From: Marvinbryantia formatexigens
GTDB lineage: Bacteria; Bacillota; Clostridia; Oscillospirales; Ruminococcaceae
DNA: 64,000 bases
Direction of reading: 5' to 3'
Assembly: GCA_021771035.1 (NCBI GenBank)
Contig: JAETPU010000008.1
Span: 83,899 to 147,898, forward strand
The position numbers and the translations under genes are program-made. Under the pieces are notes generated by a model. The model made no database searches and was not told the origin of the DNA. It worked only from the letters and a program-made list of their open reading frames with translations. Positions 62,778 through 64,000 of the stretch are shown here, piece by piece. The first letter of the stretch is position 1. Every line of letters begins with the position of its first letter.

Positions 62778-63038
62778 ATGGGAGAACTCGCAAAGCTGCC
62801 TAATATCGGCAGGGAGCTGGAATGCCAGCTTCTCGAATACGCCGGCATCACCACCGCCGCGCAGCTGCGCCAGCTGGGAAGCCGCCAGGCCTGGCTGTGC
62901 ATTCAGAAAAAGGATCCATCCGCCTGCCTGCACCGGCTGTATGCCCTGGAGGGTGCCGTGAAAGGGATACGCAAACAGGAGTTGGATCCACAGACCAAGG
63001 CGGATTTACAGGCATTTTTTCAGGAGCACAGACTGTAA
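62778..63038 (+). CDS. TfoX C-terminal domain protein
   Basis: An 86-residue protein. LAKLPNIGRELECQLLEYAG and ITTAAQLRQLGSRQAWLCIQ form the helix-hairpin-helix-like TfoX-C domain, and LHRLYALEGAVKGI completes it. The stand-alone domain is common in Firmicutes. Despite the name (competence regulator TfoX in Proteobacteria), its role here is unknown. The start follows aggagg with seven bases between. Sequence between this start and the divergent LacI-type promoter shows nothing else. Confidence 0.88.
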   Translation: MGELAKLPNIGRELECQLLEYAGITTAAQLRQLGSRQAWLCIQKKDPSACLHRLYALEGAVKGIRKQELDPQTKADLQAFFQEHRL

Positions 63039-63058
63039 GCCCGCTTGATACAGTAAAA

Positions 63059-63088
63059 GGAGGCCCTGTCCGGCGGACAGGGCCTCCT
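63059..63088. terminator. Hairpin between convergent TfoX-C and XRE genes
   Basis: GGAGGCCCTGTCC pairs perfectly with GGACAGGGCCTCC around a 3-4-base loop. It is preceded by AAAA on the plus strand, giving a short U run for the minus-strand transcript. Confidence 0.65.
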
Positions 63089-63110
63089 GGTGCAATCTGC
63101 GCTGGTTTTG

Positions 63111-63422
63111 TTATTCCTTCAGAAGCCTGTTGATATGGTTTAAAATCATCAGGACATCGCTGTCGTCCAAGCGCTTGAGTCCCTCCAGGGCTTTTTGAAT
63201 CAGTTCCGGATTTTTCTGCTTTTCATCAAAAAACTCGGAGGGCGTGATGTTGAAATAGTCACAGATAGCCAGAAACTCTCCCATGGGCGGCAAGGACCTT
63301 CCGGAGGAGATGTTGTAAATGTAGCCTCGGCTGTGTCCTAAATCAAAACTCATCTGGTATTCGGAAATTCCTTTTAGAATCCGAAGCTGTGTAATACGAT
63401 CACGAATAAATTTTTCGTCCAC
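63111..63422 (-). CDS. XRE-family helix-turn-helix regulator
   Basis: A 103-residue DNA-binding protein. ITQLRILKGISEYQMSFDLG, HSRGYIYNISSGRSLPPMGE and CDYFNITPSEFFDE form a complete XRE domain at about residues 10-68. The C-terminal helix (ALEGLKRLDDSDVLMILNHI) may dimerise. It starts with GTG at 63422, because the aagagg site would overlap the alternative GTG at 63431. No neighbour indicates a target. Confidence 0.85.
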   Translation of the reverse strand: MDEKFIRDRITQLRILKGISEYQMSFDLGHSRGYIYNISSGRSLPPMGEFLAICDYFNITPSEFFDEKQKNPELIQKALEGLKRLDDSDVLMILNHINRLLKE

Positions 63423-63890
63423 TGCGCTCACCTCTTTTTTTAATAATCATAGTAAAAACACAGGGGCGAATATTCTATAATTATATGTTGAATTTTGTCA
63501 TCGCATCGAAAACTCTACGTTATGAACACCCTATCCCTATTATATTCCTGGAAAAAAGCAAATAAGCCTGGATTGGGTCCGTGCAATCCGGGAGCGATCC
63601 CCCAGTTATCCTATTTCGTCCCATGTTAAACATTCCCAAATCTTTGTTTTACGCCATTTATTCTCCCCTTCCCACGGCCCATTTATAACATATTTTAGAG
63701 CTGGCAGATGAATTTTGCCCACTGATATGGTACCATATTTTCACTGCCGGAGGAGCGCTGAGGCGTCCAGGTATACTATATGCCATTTTTGTGAACTTAC
63801 CGGCCTCCGGTTTTAAACCAATCGGCGCCGGAAATCTTTCTCCGGATATGGGTACAGCCCTGGCGCGTCCAGGCAAAAAAACTCAAATAG
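63423..63890. other. Right-hand gap without a supported gene
   Basis: The first 200 bases are AT-rich and probably include the XRE promoter. Frames are short and unsupported. Confidence 0.4.
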
Positions 63891-63938
63891 GAACCCCCCG
63901 GCAAAGCCGGGGGTTCTTCATAGACGGGCAAAGCCCTC
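63891..63938. other. Two adjacent hairpins at the right edge, possibly the end of a mobile element
   Basis: GAACCCCCCGGC pairs with GCCGGGGGTTC across AAA, and 8 bases later GGGC pairs with GCCC across AAA. Strong GC-rich hairpins with AAA loops near an element boundary are typical of IS200/IS605 ends, but no transposase is visible in the window, so the call is tentative. Confidence 0.3.
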
Positions 63939-64000
63939 TAATACTAGCAGCACGCGTCACGTCGCGTTGGTACGGTCTGCCAATTGCGAGAGATTGTTAC

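Overview
The window looks like chromosomal DNA of a Gram-positive, spore-forming anaerobe of class Clostridia, most likely an Oscillospiraceae-like gut bacterium. The evidence is strong AGGAGG-type ribosome binding sites, SpoIVB, DUF4364 and TIGR03905 proteins, a PocR-type regulator beside a corrinoid protein, a GH29 fucosidase, and the absence of any outer-membrane gene. Only about 69% of the window is protein coding by my count, which is low for a bacterium. Most intergenic gaps are long, hold terminators and repeats, and two or three carry recognisable gene remnants.

Layout. 1-2.6 kb: 5' part of a PelD-like polysaccharide regulator and a DUF2304 membrane protein, divergent from a ribbon-helix-helix repressor with iterated operator-like sites between them. 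3.7-10.8 kb (minus strand): a membrane-anchored unknown, a TSCPD protein, malic enzyme, a PHP phosphoesterase, an XRE regulator, an HNH nuclease, a Nudix hydrolase and RlmD. The Nudix gene sits in a small cassette bounded by two copies of the conserved 3' end of rlmD. 10.8-13 kb: repeat-rich, gene-free region. 13-18.3 kb: lactonase-sbcD-sbcC operon. 19.5-21.4 kb: a solo ABC exporter behind a leader with two terminator-like hairpins. 22.1-26.3 kb: cobalamin riboswitch and a BtuFCD-type corrinoid uptake operon ending in a CGGC-type small protein. 26.4-34 kb: DUF1835 protein, Gfo/Idh/MocA dehydrogenase, a methyltransferase, an orphan corrinoid protein with a PocR-AraC regulator, and a SLOG protein. 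34-40 kb: SpoIVB, DUF4364, M28 peptidase, GH29 fucosidase. 40.3-43.9 kb: hemC-hemB-hemL. 45-51 kb: MerR/TipAS regulator, DUF2461, an ECF sigma factor with a cysteine-containing C-terminal extension, and a BspA-like surface protein. 52.4-54.9 kb: tRNA-Leu(GAG), then trpB-trpA. 55.5-63.4 kb: esterase, glyA, two envelope proteins, gpsA, a second Gfo/Idh/MocA gene under a LacI-type operator, a TfoX-C protein and an XRE regulator.

Themes. Tetrapyrrole and corrinoid biology recurs: hemLBC makes the precursor, the riboswitch operon imports cobalamin, and the corrinoid protein with PocR would use it.

Two observations stand out. (1) A dispersed family of structured repeats occurs in four clusters (11.35-12.14, 18.76-19.10, 33.2-33.58 and 44.12-44.66 kb) plus one isolated module at 29.44 kb. 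Arm sequences change while pairing is mostly kept. Every cluster lies upstream of minus-strand genes, with extended -10-like motifs facing them. One module type looks like a small RNA gene with its own terminator. (2) The TrpA partner of an apparently intact TrpB lacks the catalytic aspartate and all three phosphate-binding loops, so it is probably a pseudoenzyme.
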